From NCBI RefSeq assembly GCF_947623445.1, contig NC_135245.1, positions 19,661,501 to 19,725,500 on the forward strand: a stretch of DNA of 64,000 nucleotides, read 5' to 3'. The notes beneath the pieces are model-generated. The model was given only the letters and a program-made list of their open reading frames with translations. It ran no database searches and was not told the origin of the DNA. The DNA is from Clavelina lepadiformis (lineage: Eukaryota; Chordata; Ascidiacea; Aplousobranchia; Clavelinidae). Positions 36,547-52,840 of the stretch are shown here, piece by piece. The position numbers and the translations under genes are program-made. The stretch's first letter is position 1. The number at the start of each line of letters is the position of its first letter.

Positions 36547-36602
36547 GACGATTCAACCCACGGACCATTTCAACAGCGTAGACGTCTGTGGATTGAATCG
36601 TC
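36547..36602. other. Strong 19-bp stem hairpin
   Basis: Arms 36547-36565 and 36584-36602 pair over 19 positions with one G-U and one C-A mismatch; the loop is 18 bases. It could be a small RNA precursor or a tiny palindromic insertion. Nothing in the sequence decides between these. Confidence 0.4.
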
Positions 36603-37658
36603 CTGAGTTGCACCTTTTTGCTCGTTATTTTTCGGAACGTTGTTCTTGCTAGGTTACATGCCGTAGTAAGTTATGATGGTAAAGATAAGGCGTATACTAT
36701 CAAGTTGGCACATATTGACATAGCCTATCTCTCGTCAATTCGGACTAGGCTATATAGGACAAGTTTGTTTTTCCGTTAACTTGGCTAAAATCATCGTTGC
36801 CCAAAATGACCATATAACCATAAATTGTTGTTTTACATTTCCATGGCTTAAGTTTAAGCTTTAGATTTATTGCCACATTGCCATTATATCCAGCCCACTG
36901 AAAGCAAATTTTCCATCAGCAGGTCTTGCTAGGGCGTTGCAAATTATAGCAGGATTGTATCATGCAATATTAAACAAGGCTGCTAACTTTGCAAAGCACG
37001 CATGAAGCATTTATGTTAATGTAAATTTGTGTTCTTAGCCCATTTAGCAATAATCATGTTTGTACATAGGCTAGCTGTTGTTTTGTGTAAACTTAAACTA
37101 GGCTTTTTGTTAGCGATTCATTCATTTACCATGCTGGTACAATATTGTGCTATCTACTGTACTGTTCCAGTGTAGACATTACGCGTGCAAGAAAGAGTGT
37201 CACCTAACAAACCTGGACTTGTGGGGTCTAGTATATGAGTGCACAACCACAGGATGCCTTTGTATATACAAGACCCCAGCTACTAAATTGTGACATCACC
37301 TGGTTGTGTACTTCTATACAAGACCCGATTTGTGAATTGCAGGATAGAGAGGGGACATTTGCCACTACTTCTAAACAATCCAAGTGTTCTGAGTGATTAT
37401 AACGGCTCAATACTCCACATCAATCTAATACTATGGAGCATACACTTCAACAACAGTTTACGTCAACTTTAACTTCTGTTATAAATCATAGGCTAGTAAT
37501 TATCTATTGTGGGATCTGGGGCCTCTATCTTTATATAATCCATTAACCATATTTGCTCACTTTCAGTGGACCTGGTGTACAGTTCCAAATTTGGGAAATA
37601 CAATATCAAAAAACCAAATTGAAAATTGGAACTTGCACAAAGGCTAACTGGGTAATTG

Positions 37659-37745
37659 GGGCTCGATCGATGAGGAATCATCGTCGAGTTCAAGTCGCGC
37701 AAAGACTTTCCTCAGTCCGAGGATAAAGACAATCATGCCATAACA
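37659..37745 (+). repeat. tRNA-like short repeat, copy A (SINE-like)
   Basis: A segment of about 85 bases also found at 59.66 kb. It has a hairpin CTCG..GATGA-GGAA-TCATC..CGAG with a GNRA-type loop and a GTTCAAGTC word fitting a pol III B box. GGCTCGAT.GATG upstream resembles an A box. It lies about 135 bases upstream of the Hikeshi start codon. Confidence 0.5.
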
Positions 37746-37878
37746 TACCAAGTGCCTTAAACAAAATAGGATTTTCCAGTCTTTAATATAAGTTTATGTG
37801 TTTTTGTTTATCAGACACATTTGTGACATAACTAAAATAGGGCACATTTAATATTGAATAAATTGCATTGCTGTCACA

Positions 37879-38496
37879 ATGTTTGCAGTTATTATTGCAG
37901 GACGGCTTGTCCAAACAGATGCCACTCAAGTGAACGAACGCAAGTTTCTATTTACATTAATGGACATGGATAGCGTTAATCACATTGTGGTGTTCATGAC
38001 TGGTCAAGCTGCTTTCCCTGATGGTCTTGGAGCCGCTGTTTATATAAACTGGCCATCAAGCAGCGGGGAAACTTCGTGGCAACTGATCGGTCATTTGACC
38101 AATCAAAAACCTTCAGCAATATTTAAGATATCCGGAATGATAAAGGATCAAAATTCTGCGTCCAATGTTTTTTCGGACATGGCCTCACATCCCCATCACG
38201 CACAACTTGGCATATCTTTGGAGCCACTTGCGGAACTTGCTCAGCAGGTCCCAGTGACATCTGTCAATCCCTCAGAGCAAGCTGCAACTTTTGAAGAGTT
38301 TGTCAACAACATGCTGATGAGTTTCTATAATTATTCGACGTCTTTCTCCAAATCTTTGGCAGAAATTGCAAGTATTGCTTCCACCATGGATGGATCTGTC
38401 GGACAGACGCAATTCTTACCTTTGTCGGTTTTGGAAAACTGGCAAAAACTATTCCAAGCTAAGCTTTCCAGAGATATAAACTTTTGGAAGAAATAA
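37879..38496 (+). CDS. HIKESHI: Hikeshi, Hsp70 nuclear import carrier (single exon)
   Basis: A single uninterrupted exon of 205 residues; human Hikeshi has 197. Hikeshi carries ATP-bound Hsp70 into the nucleus during heat stress through FG-nucleoporins. The N-terminal domain is clear: AGRLVQTDATQV, then INWPSSSGETSWQLIG in place of the human YPDSNGMPVWQLLG, then NQKPSAIFKISG (human NGKPSAIFKISG). The C-terminal part keeps HAQLGISLEPLAELAQQ, NMLMSFYNYSTSF and the terminal NFWKK (human LFWKT). The Met chosen matches the human start exactly. Human Hikeshi is multi-exonic, so the intronless form is either lineage intron loss or an old retrocopy that replaced the parent. The intact frame and conserved residues favour a working gene. 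Confidence 0.95.
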   Translation: MFAVIIAGRLVQTDATQVNERKFLFTLMDMDSVNHIVVFMTGQAAFPDGLGAAVYINWPSSSGETSWQLIGHLTNQKPSAIFKISGMIKDQNSASNVFSDMASHPHHAQLGISLEPLAELAQQVPVTSVNPSEQAATFEEFVNNMLMSFYNYSTSFSKSLAEIASIASTMDGSVGQTQFLPLSVLENWQKLFQAKLSRDINFWKK

Positions 38497-39597
38497 TGAT
38501 GTTTTATCAGACATATTTCTGATTCATAGATGCAGTCACGTAAACCGTTTCATGATATTTCGTTTTTGCAGAACAGAAGGATGGAGAAAACATTCAAATT
38601 TATTGTTGTTCCAACAGTTTGCACAAAGCAATTTTCATTGAAGCAAACTTTTGTTTATCTGTTACTGAAGGAGAGTAAAGTACATAATACAAAAACTTCA
38701 TTGCTTGCTTAATTTTGCCGTTAAACGTTAATCTAAAACACATATCCCACTTTTCTTCCTTGTGAATGGAATTGCTGGGTAACAATGCATAACATCAGAT
38801 AGTTTATGATTGTTGGAAGTTGTCTTAACACTTGGCTGATCGATTTTTTGTTAATTCATTAGTTAGAGTAGATTTATACGATAAGGTTATTGCTAATTAT
38901 ATACCTAAACAAAATGCCGATAAATTGATTTAGTAAAATACTTGCAGTCATGATCCATCTTAAAGCATCTCGTTGAGCTATCAGCAGAAGGACGAGCTGC
39001 TCTCTGTCATGCTTATGTTGCGTTGCTGTTTAAGTTTTGGCGCAGACTACTGAGCCCACAGCTCGTTGCCGTTAATAATATTTTACTAATTGCTGGTTTT
39101 GGTTTTCTTGTGTTTTAAGAAAATCGTGTTGCTGTGATTGCATCTTGCCGTTTCATTTATCAATCTTGTGCCATTTAAAGTTCAATCTGGTTGTTTTTCT
39201 TAGACGTTCATGATCTGCAATTCTATGTGACCTCTCATCTTTTGCAGGAGACAGTGAGTAAAATCATCACGGACCTTGTCAGCAGTAGGATTTGGTCAAA
39301 TAATTGTGCAAAATAAGGAAAGAAAAGAATGAATGTACTTGACTGAGAGGTTAACTTGTTGGATCAATTGCAAGAGCATTGCGCTTCCATCTCGAGCGCT
39401 TGATAACATGTGCATGTTTTTTGCTTGCTGTAACGACTTAATTTGTTCAGCTGTTGACATCTTAGTTGAAATAAAATCTGCCAGCACTTTTACATAAAAT
39501 GACAAAGTAATATTGACATCTTAAAACAACTGCAAATACGTGGTATATGGGCAGCTTGCATTAGCTGTGATTGGAACTTTACTGGTAATTGGTAGTC
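38497..39597. other. Intergenic between Hikeshi and OPA3
   Basis: No firm gene. On the minus strand a frame from 39453 (MSTAEQIKSLQQ, about 35 residues to a possible donor near 39350) could be the first exon of a divergent gene sharing a promoter with OPA3. I found no following exon and do not call it. Confidence 0.3.
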
Positions 39598-40730
39598 ATG
39601 GTTCTGGGAATTCCCCTGGCTAAGCTTATCCCTGAGATTTTCAAAACTGTCACAAAACCAATGGTGAATGGACTTAAAAGGAGTGTACAGAGAAGCCCAT
39701 TTTGGAAAGACAGAGTTTTTATTCCAATGGCTCAAAGTAAGCGACTGAATATATTTATTTTAATGTCCGTTAACACCGAAACCATATCCATTGCTTGAAG
39801 GTATTGTTTAAATCTGGTTTTGGATAATGTCGTGAAATCTATTTGCTGGATCGTGTTTTGTTTGTGGAATAACCCTGTCTTTAGGGATTTTATAATCTGT
39901 GGTTGTTTTAATTTCTGTTTGTTTGTTCAACTATTGCGATCAAGATGACTTGTTTTATGAACCATACAGCCAGGTTTCTTGTTAGTGAGGTGTAATATGG
40001 TGCTGGGGGTTCCATTTTTTAAGTTAGCACCACTTGCGTTTAAAATAGTGACGAATCCATTTGTCAACATATTGAAGCGAAATGTTAGAAAAAGTCCATT
40101 TTGGAAGGAGCAAGTCTTTGTCCCGATGGCTAAAAGTGAGTTAAGAAATTGCATCGCGACTATGTTGAACCAAACCAGGTTTAACTGAGTCAGTGAATAT
40201 TGGAACTGTTGGAAAATTTTATCTCGCTTTACATAATTGACATGTTATGGCATAAATAATAGCACATTTCTACAGATACAGACGAAAACTTCACCACTAT
40301 TGTCATGCTCTGATCTACTTTTGTTGTCGATGTAGGTTACAACAGGGCGTCAGTGAGAGTGCGACTGTGGACACAGGGAATCACGCGCAACAAGGAACAA
40401 GTTGAAAGGTCAGCGAAGATGAGCGAGGAAGCCGCGCTTGAACTTGGGGCGGAAATTGTCGCCAACTCCGTGACCTTTGCAATTGGTTTAATGGCCATTG
40501 TTATGCAACAAAGCATTGCTGCTGCCACTGAAAAGAAAAAGGAATTAAAAGAATCAGAGGAAACAGAACGTGTCGAGACAGGTATTCTGGAACTAAGACG
40601 AGATGTCCTCGATTTGGGGTTAACTGTACAAGAACTGGACGCAAGATTGCGGGAGTTGAATCGCACGATACTTTCAATGAAATCGTATAACACAGTTTCT
40701 AGTCAATCAAAAGGGGGAAATGATCGTTGA
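39598..40730 (+). CDS. OPA3: OPA3 homologue with two alternative first exons
   Basis: OPA3 is a small mitochondrial membrane protein linked in humans to optic atrophy and 3-methylglutaconic aciduria. Two paralogous first exons of identical length (139 bases) lie in tandem: 1a at 39598-39736 (MVLGIPLAKLIPEIFKTVTK) and 1b at 39997-40135 (MVLGVPFFKLAPLAFKIVTN). Each ends at phase 1 with a GTAAGC or GTGAGT donor, so either can join the single exon 2 (40336-40730). Both products would be 177 residues; human OPA3 has 179. Exon 2 carries AALELGAEIVANSVTFAIG, matching the human AAAELGAELLGEATIFIVG segment, and a coiled-coil C-terminus (LRRDVLDLGLTVQELDARL). Exon 1 encodes the N-terminal mitochondrial-targeting part, so the duplication varies targeting or promoter use. 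A read-through transcript of both exons would not preserve frame. Confidence 0.93.
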
Positions 40731-41534
40731 TAGTTGTGTAAATTCTTCCTCAAAATTTTTAGCATCCTTGTTGCAGTTTCAGATGAAAATATTTCTTATT
40801 TCAAAATTAACTAATTAGCCAGTAATTATAGCAGCACGTTATCGTTACGTCTTTGTTACTCATTTGCTCCACCATGCTCGTAGTTAATCAATGAAGAAAC
40901 TGAATTTCTTTTTATTGATTAATAATTTCGTTATGTATTAATTTATTGCGCAGCACTTATTCACATTTCAGTGCTTCATTAAAACAGCCTGGGAAAGGGC
41001 AAGGAAATTTGTAATGCTCATTCTGCATAGTAACAACCAATGCAAATGTTTTGGCGTTGCTGAAATTAGAATCTTTTATCAAGCTTAGTCTTAATATACA
41101 AGTAGAATAGAAAGTCATTCCACAAACTTTATGCCAATGATATGAAGTACAATGTTACAGCTTATCACCTCAATACCTTCTGCTTGAAAATGGAGCAACC
41201 GCAAGATTTGCATAAATAATTTTTATTCAAGCCTACCTTTGACATAAATACAATTCTAAAACATCTACATAAAATACTAAAAAGTAGAAACAAGGTTAAA
41301 GATTGACTTGGTCTGAATATTCAAATAAAAGTTTTCAATTAACCATGTTTTACTAAGTCAACTCACATTTTGGAAATCGGTTACTAGGCATATGATTGTG
41401 ATATCAGTGAAATTTTTGAATATAATGTTTTTCATGTGGAATGTAATGCAGGGTAAAATGTATTATCAACGATACAAAGCTTTATTACCAGAGCATCAAT
41501 AAGTTTTTATGAAGCGGGGATAGTGCCAAAGCCG
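40731..41534. other. Tail-to-tail gap between OPA3 and CCDC61
   Basis: AT-rich 3' UTR-type sequence with no exon seen. Confidence 0.4.
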
Positions 41535-44500
41535 CTACTTTTTCTCAATTTCTTGCATATACTGCTGCAACGCCTCTAGCCTTGCATCAATCTCATCGAT
41601 GTCAGCATCATTCGTAACTGTTCGTTTTTTCCTTCCTGCTCTGCCACCTGGTGGACGTCTTTCCACATCAGGAGTGCTCGAAAATCGATGCCGGCGGTTT
41701 GAAACATAAACCGGGCTCTCCTGCCACGTTGGAGTCCTGAACAATAATAAACTTAATTTAAAGAACCAGCACTTTGCCATCAGTAATTCTTGGTGGTTTA
41801 AAAAGTCATAAACCCATTTAATCAACGACTACTAATAAAAATTTGCACAACGCCAACAGTGGAATCTTTTCAACATGGTTTCATTATATCACATTACCTC
41901 ATTATTACATCACATTACATCATATCACATCACCTCCTTGATTTCAACCTTGTCATTGAGCCGTTGTCTGAAGAATTGCGACTCTCCACTGAACCATTAC
42001 GATTGCGCAAACCTGAAGTGTAAGGATTGGTTGGAAGTCTGGCCCTACTTCTTCCCCTCGAGTCATTGGAAATTGGGACAAAACCGGCCGAACTTCTGCG
42101 TTTTCTGCCGAAACATAAAAACATTACAATTGTGATTTACACAATTGCGCAAATCAGTGCTACATGTCTTTCTGTAAAAATTTTTGCTAAAGTAAAGTCT
42201 TAAATGATATAGGGTTGAAATATGAGATGTTTTCAACGCACAATCGCTCCTGTGATTCCTGCAGCTTCCTCTTCTTTTCCTCGTTGTACAACGTCGGGTC
42301 AAACCGGGCAAATCGATTGGGCGTTGGTGTTCTGCTTTTGTGACTATTCCTGCGGAAAGTATCCATTCCATGAATAAGTTGTAAAAACTTTAGTAATAAC
42401 AGAAGCTGAAATTTCACGAGAGTAGACATCATATTGCCACCTGGAAATGTTTGATTTTTTATCTCGCGACGAAGATCGATCTCTGGTGAGAGATGGGGGG
42501 CGGTCCTTAGATGAGGAGCGTGGTCGGTAAAATGAAGCCGACTGCGATCCGCGGGAAGCGGACCTTCGATGTCCTGACGAAGGTCTGGCTCCACTTTGTG
42601 GACGTAAAACGGAATTTCGTGAACGCAAGTTTCTGTCACCACTAGATGGTATCATTGAGGTATTCATAGGAGTTCGACTTTAGAAAAATATGGATTTCTA
42701 AGTTAATAACTGTACCGTGGATAAAGGATATGAAAGTGCTAACCACTCGCAAAACAGACATACAAATAGTTGATCAAACAAAATACACAAAGTTTCCGAA
42801 CCTTCTTTTGTACATTGCCAGTTCATTGGTCAAACTTTTCACTCGAATCTGCAAGGTCCTCTCCCGAGAAGATAATTCACTTAACTTCAGGAAAAGACTT
42901 TTAGTTACTCCTTACGTCATAAGCTCATATCATGAAAATTATATTTATAAAGGCATGTAACTCCAGTCTCCAGTGGTCACATAAAGTCTGTTGAACCACT
43001 CGAAAATATTAATTCACACAGAGCTGGGCAGAAAGCGAGGCAAGGGTACACGCCAATTTAAAGTGAAGAGAAGGGGACTTTCTTGTAATTACGAGCAAGG
43101 CTTGAAGAGCCCTCCTTTTTTAATTGTCCACTCCTCACTCCCTTTCTTGATATAGAAAATGCTCTAATAAGTGGAAATGCAAATACAGTAGTACAGTAGT
43201 AAAAAAAAAACTTACATTTTTTAACTGCTTTGAGATAAAATCTCATAACTTTCATAAAAAAAATGATAAAAAGTAATTACAACTAAAATTTAGTTTTGCA
43301 TTACATTGTACAAACGCAATTTGTTTTCAAAAATGTCCCAAAGGGACAATAACTTCGACTTGCTCCCATTTTATCACTAAGGAAAAGCTTTTTTTTTGTT
43401 AGAGAAAGTAGCTGCCCATCTCTGCGCTTACTAACAGAACTTGGCAGGCCGACTTACTTCAGATGCCAATCTCTTTATTTCGGCTGTTTTCTTTGAAATC
43501 TGTCGTTGATATTTATTTTTTTCTTTCATCATCTCAAGTTCAAGGTTTTGCACAACTTTCTTCAGTATTCGCACCTTTGAAAGTTTCAATATTTGTCTGA
43601 AGTTTTGCGCTTTACCAAGATTTTGTGCAAATTTTGTGCTACATTGACGCTTCAGTCAATGTAGCAAAAGCATTAGCATACACTTGGCTTATATCTAAGC
43701 CATCAAAAGGTGTAATAATCAATATTGATAAATTATACTATTCGATCAATTAGCATTATGCAGTGGGAGCTTGTTAACTTGACTTTCCTTAACTCAACAT
43801 TTCAGACAACTCTGCCCCTATTGAAATGGCCAGAAACCATAACCCAAGTCTAATGACCAAAAGTACTTCTGTGGACAACAGTAGCACCTGTTATCTTGAA
43901 ATCAGTCAAACAAACATTTACCGTAACATTATAGCGAGAGTGAAAATTTTCTGAACGAGCTTTACTGGCGAATTGCAATCAAACACTTTTAGAAAAGTTT
44001 CAAAAATTATAAGTTTACAACCCTTTTAAGGTGGTTCCCACCTTAATCCAATCTCATTTACATGGGCATTTGACACTAAATCTATCAACTTTAGAAAACT
44101 CAGAAGTAAATTAATTGGCCCATTAAAACCCAAGTTGGTAAACTCCCACTGTATATCGTCATTTAACAAGCAAACCACCAGCCACTGCAGAAATTCAGTA
44201 ACTTACCTCTTTAGTAACGACTAACTTGTTGCCTCCTTGTAACTTCAAATCTTGGAAGGCGTGCTCCAGCTCATTTTTCTCTTGCAAGACAGTCTCATAG
44301 CTAGCAAGGGAAACAATGATATTGTAAAATTCAGGATCTCTCTATAGTTAAGGCCAAAGAGTGAATCTTATGATGTGTATACTGGTGTAATGGAAGAAAA
44401 TGCAGCAAACGTAATAAACATAGTATAGATAAAACGAATTTTCTATATACACTTGTTAGACTATTGTACTGATGTTCTATTGGTGTGAAAAGGCATCATA

Positions 44501-46993
44501 CATTCACCAACAAACATTACAAGGTAAATAAGTTAACAGCTGATATCATTACAGAAGAACAAACTTATCTTCTTTACAAGAAAGTTTGTCACAAAAAATG
44601 ATTACTCACTCTTCTTTTAATCTCTGGAAGCCTTTGTCATGGCTGATATTATTCCGACCAGATTTAAGCTTTGTAATTTCATCGTTTAACTGACGGACAA
44701 GATTTTGTAAATGAGCCGGATCGGGCTTTCCAACATACGGCAGTGGAAGTGGATAGTGGATTCTTGTTACAAAACACATAACTTAAATGTAAACATCTAC
44801 CGGTGATAAGTTTCATGTAAATAATCCAAAAACATTCATTATATAGATGTTACATAGGTTTAAAAACGTCTTAACTAAAAACACATTTAGGGAGGCCAAC
44901 ACATTATACACCAGGCATATTGTATTTGTTCAACTGTTTTAAACCTGTCAAATTCAACTGAGTAGACGAGGATCAAATATCTTTTATTTTCCTGTTGCCG
45001 TGTTGTTTGTCTCGGCTTTGAACCGACTCTCTGCCCACCGCTCAACGCTTTGCGATTTCTCAACAACTCCAAGTCAGCAAACGTGAGAAGGTCGAGTGCA
45101 ACTGAGTCAGTTGTCTACAACAAAAAGTCAATGTTTTGGTCGATGAAGAACATACGAGATATCACGCAAATACAGTTGTTTAACAAATCAGTAAGTAATT
45201 GTTTATCTTACCAAGGATATTAAGTTATTTACATTAAGTTATCTCTAACTTCCAGCAGTTCACCTTATTAAGGGCGCTTTCCAGCATTGAAATAAAAACG
45301 TCAAATTGCTTGAAATTGCCAGTCTTATGAGTCAGTTCTTCAATATCTAAAAATAAACATATCAACCAACAATATTAACCTTAAACATATTACTGCGCAA
45401 ACCCAAAGCCTGAAGAAGCTGACGGACAGAAAAAACTTTCTGCAACAGTTTTATGAATAAATAAAAATAACAAGGTTAAGACAATTGTATAGTGTCTGAA
45501 ATAATTTGTTTCATTTGGATTTTTAACCCACTTGTTTCAAACTCATCCAAATATAACATAGCTATAAAAAATGCATTGTTGTTGCGTTATTCCCTTTTCT
45601 CCACCGTGATACTCTCAAAACATTTAAGCTGAATGAATATTCCTTCTTCTGACTAACAACAGTAAGATACTTTGAACACCAAAGTTACCTTTCTGCACCA
45701 TTCTGTGCACCAGTTAATTAGACTGGTCAGGACGTTCCATGGACTAAACATTACTGTACATACAATGCAACTTTTGCACTTTCCTGCTGAATATTCATGT
45801 GCAAGAGCAGCAAGAAAATCCATAAACTGGAGCAAAGATTTTCAGACTGAGCTAACTGAAGAGAATCGAAGTTTTTAGCAAATTATGTGGGCAGAGACTA
45901 AAATTTGGCATGACAGCATGCATTGAAGCTCTAGTTGCCAAGGTGCATTCTGTGCCATGCCATGCCACGCGTACGCCGAAGGTCAGTTTGGCATACATTA
46001 CCAGCAGGCAGAAAACATGCTATGCCATTGCCAACTGCAATCTCTAAAAAATAAAGGTCTTTTTTCCTCAAAACAGGAGAAACCTGAAAGAGCAAAGTGG
46101 ATTTACAGTTGTTATGATTTCCATACGATTGTGTCAAGAGACAGAGGTCTAATTGCTCTGTGCCACACAAAGGTCAAACTGAATTTATGTCGCTAGACTG
46201 TAAGTGTAAGACATTGGCGTGCCTCACCAACTGGAAATATTGTATGATGTGCTGAAGAATTACCAAATTTTGACATTACAATTATTGGCGCAATTATCCA
46301 GCACACTGAAAGCTCACTTCCCAATAGAGACGTGGAATACATTTTTTTATCCCTGGCTTAGTTGTTAAATTAATTGACATTTAAACAAACACATTGCTTT
46401 GTTTCTTTTTTAATAGTCAGAGTGACCGTGCACCTGGATTGGGTTGAGTTTTGTTCGTGAGTATTTCACACTTTCTAGTTTCAACCACGGGTTGTTTTAA
46501 TTAATGATAAATTATATGATTTTCGCCCTTATTATAGCAAATAGGCCAGGCATCATGACCCCATATGGGAAGAAAAAGATGTATCATACAAGGTAGCTAT
46601 CTGGTGCACAAAATGGGTCATTCGATTAGTGGAAGTAATTCCTCATTCAGTGACATTTGGTGCGCACTTTTTGTTGCCTATACTGGTGCACCCAGCGCAT
46701 CAACCTTCAAAAATTACGCTGTCCGGTGCACAAAAACTTAAATTCCAAACTGGATTGTAAGTAACCCAGGCTAGATTTACATTAGACTTGATTATAAGAC
46801 TCTATGTGTAAAATACAAATACAAACAACTTTAACTTACAGCCAGATTCAAAATTGCCTTTCCACTGGTCGCCGGTAACTTTGTCTTCCACTTCAATCGT
46901 TAAACACAAATTTGATTTCAAAGTTCGAAATGTCACAACATATTCAATGCCACGAAAAACATACTCCCCGCTTATATGATAAGGTGTATCCAT
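41535..46993 (-). CDS. CCDC61: CCDC61/VFL3 centrosomal coiled-coil protein, 11 exons
   Basis: Basal-body and centriole protein of the XRCC4/SAS-6 fold family (Chlamydomonas VFL3). Exons: 46993-46840, 45346-45264, 45114-44945, 44762-44610, 44300-44207, 43574-43458, 42884-42802, 42677-42441, 42349-42242, 42104-41949 and 41736-41535. All phases close, giving 518 residues (human 512). The N-terminal head domain is clear (EYVFRGIEY, VEDKVTGDQWKG, ELTHKTGNFKQF, DLELLRNRKAL, RYLILVYSVEFDR). A coiled coil follows in exons 4-7 (KKVVQNLELEMMKEKNKYQR; RVKSLTNELAMYKR). Then comes a Ser/Arg-rich low-complexity tail, the RFARFDPTLYNEEKKRK segment, and a final DIDEIDARLEALQQYMQ helix as in vertebrates. The start was placed at the second Met of the first frame (MDTPYH); the Met at 47008 is the alternative. 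Intron 1 is the longest, about 1.5 kb. Confidence 0.95.
43638..43665. repeat. Perfect 11-bp inverted repeat in a CCDC61 intron
   Basis: GCTACATTGAC and GTCAATGTAGC are separated by six bases. It lies in the intron just upstream of exon 6 and could fold in the pre-mRNA. Confidence 0.5.
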
Positions 46994-48859
46994 AACTAAA
47001 ATATGCACTTAACCAATCTAAACAAACGAGTAATTTAGCCTGCCACTAACCTACCAACTAGCAATCGTGGAAGTGGTAGCCACTATAACCGAAGTGAAGC
47101 AAATACCGAATAAAAACATTGAAATAACCGCCAGTTGTTCGCACAAAAAAATCCCCTCCCACAATGTGGTAACCTGACGTTTAGGGCATCGACAAACGTT
47201 TGTTAAATGTTGGTAATTAGAATCATTTCTCGTTGGATTACCATTAAAAAAAAAACGAGATAAAGCTGCTCAGACCGTAGATTGGTATCTATTAGGCTTA
47301 CGTAGAAGTTTATGTGTGATTAAATTTTACACGAAGATATCTTTCGTCTAAAATGTTTTTTGGTTTGTTTAGCTGAAATAATTTTATTATTTATAATCCA
47401 AAGTCAATGGATAATTAATTAAATTATCGGTGAGAACCAAAGAGATTTAAACACTGTTTAAATCTCTTGGTGCGAACATACAAACCATGATTCTGCAAAA
47501 TTAAACAAATAACTTGCACGGGTTTAGTTTCAGCCACTGAACAGAAATAGACTTTTTTACGATACTACAACCAAAGCACTACGCAGCGGACAATAAAATT
47601 TTTTGTGTTAAATTTTGAAATTTTCTGCCTGAACCAATAAAAGAGATAAAAGATCATCATAAATTTGCACGTGCTTTAAAATGCCACCAACAACTACAAC
47701 CATGAGCTGTTTTTCTATTCTTTAGCCTATTTAAGATTGTTTAGAACTTAAGATAATCTAATTTAGCAACTATATATAGATTAGCAGACTCCTTTTGAAC
47801 GTTGACTGCCGAGTCTTTCTTTGCTTTCTATTGTTAGTTTTCATTCCAAGGGGCTGCACAAAATCTTGATTGGATCGAAAATATTTGTCTTCACAAGCTG
47901 GCACAGCATTTTCGCTATCATAGGTCAAATCTAGCGTGTTCGTCGTATCCTGGCTTCCTCATTGCTGGTTGTGGTTGTTCTAGATCGGGGATCTCCTACA
48001 AAGATGTTCTTTGGGCAAAATTGACTTGAGACATTGTTTTTGTTTCTGTTATTGTGTATTGTAATATATTATTGTAGCATAATCGGTGTATTCACTATGT
48101 AGCCTATCACAAATATTGTAGTTGAAGGGAACGTAGAGGCATGATTTCCCAATGACATTATTGTACTTTTTCCTGCTCGTTAATTGTTCGTGAGCATGTG
48201 TTTTATTGAGCTATAACTACAACGGTTAGCATCCTAACTTTCGCTCCGTACAGTTAATGGCAAAAAATAAACAATACAGTACACTGAACCTTCTTCTTTG
48301 CTGCGGGCATACTGATCACGACAGAGAAAATTTGATGAAGGGCATAATATACAACCAGTTGGGGCCCATTTATTGTACATGTCGTCGTACACAAATGGCG
48401 ACAATGGTGGAATTTTAACACAATACGAAAATCTCGAAAAAATAAAACTTCACGCAAAAGGATACTGGAAAAAAATCCCATGGATCATCCACGCACGAAA
48501 TCAAGAGAAAACAACAGAAACTGCAAAGACATTCACCATTACGCAAATTAATTAGCCTGGACAGAGGCTATGGGCACATATTAGATGCGTATAAATAAGT
48601 TTTAAAAAAACGTCATCAACCCTCAATATAATTTTGTTTCTTAGCAAAAACAATGAACGACATCGGGTTATATAGCCTACTGATATGAAGGTATCTACCG
48701 CACGACACGTACGTAAGTGCAATTAAGAAGAGTAATTAAATAGAGTAAGATCCTAGAGTAATCCTCCTTGGTATCTTTCCGTTCGTATCTACCATTACGG
48801 ACTACGAGACAAAAAGTGAACAAAAATACTGAAATCAGAACAGAAAATAAAAATATAAA
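46994..48859. other. Intergenic between CCDC61 and Deltex
   Basis: Promoter side of CCDC61 and 3' side of Deltex. At 47437-47470 there is a near-perfect palindrome with arms AGAGATTTAAACA and TGTTTAAATCTCT around one base. No coding exon is recognised. Confidence 0.4.

Positions 48860-52840
<3,981 letters not shown>

Larger units (their letters stand above)
34801..37658. other. Intergenic with small repeats and a hairpin
   Basis: No host gene seen over about 2.8 kb. It contains the TAATTA-rich repeat at 35564, six GTGGCTC/GAGCCA words between 36125 and 36420, and the hairpin at 36547. The plus-strand 78-residue frame at 35929 has no family likeness. Confidence 0.4.

Noticed and set aside
39296-39453. 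Possible first exon of a divergent gene opposite OPA3 (MSTAEQIKSLQQ)
   Set aside because: No second exon with matching phase could be found, so it is noted only as a possibility in the gap entry.
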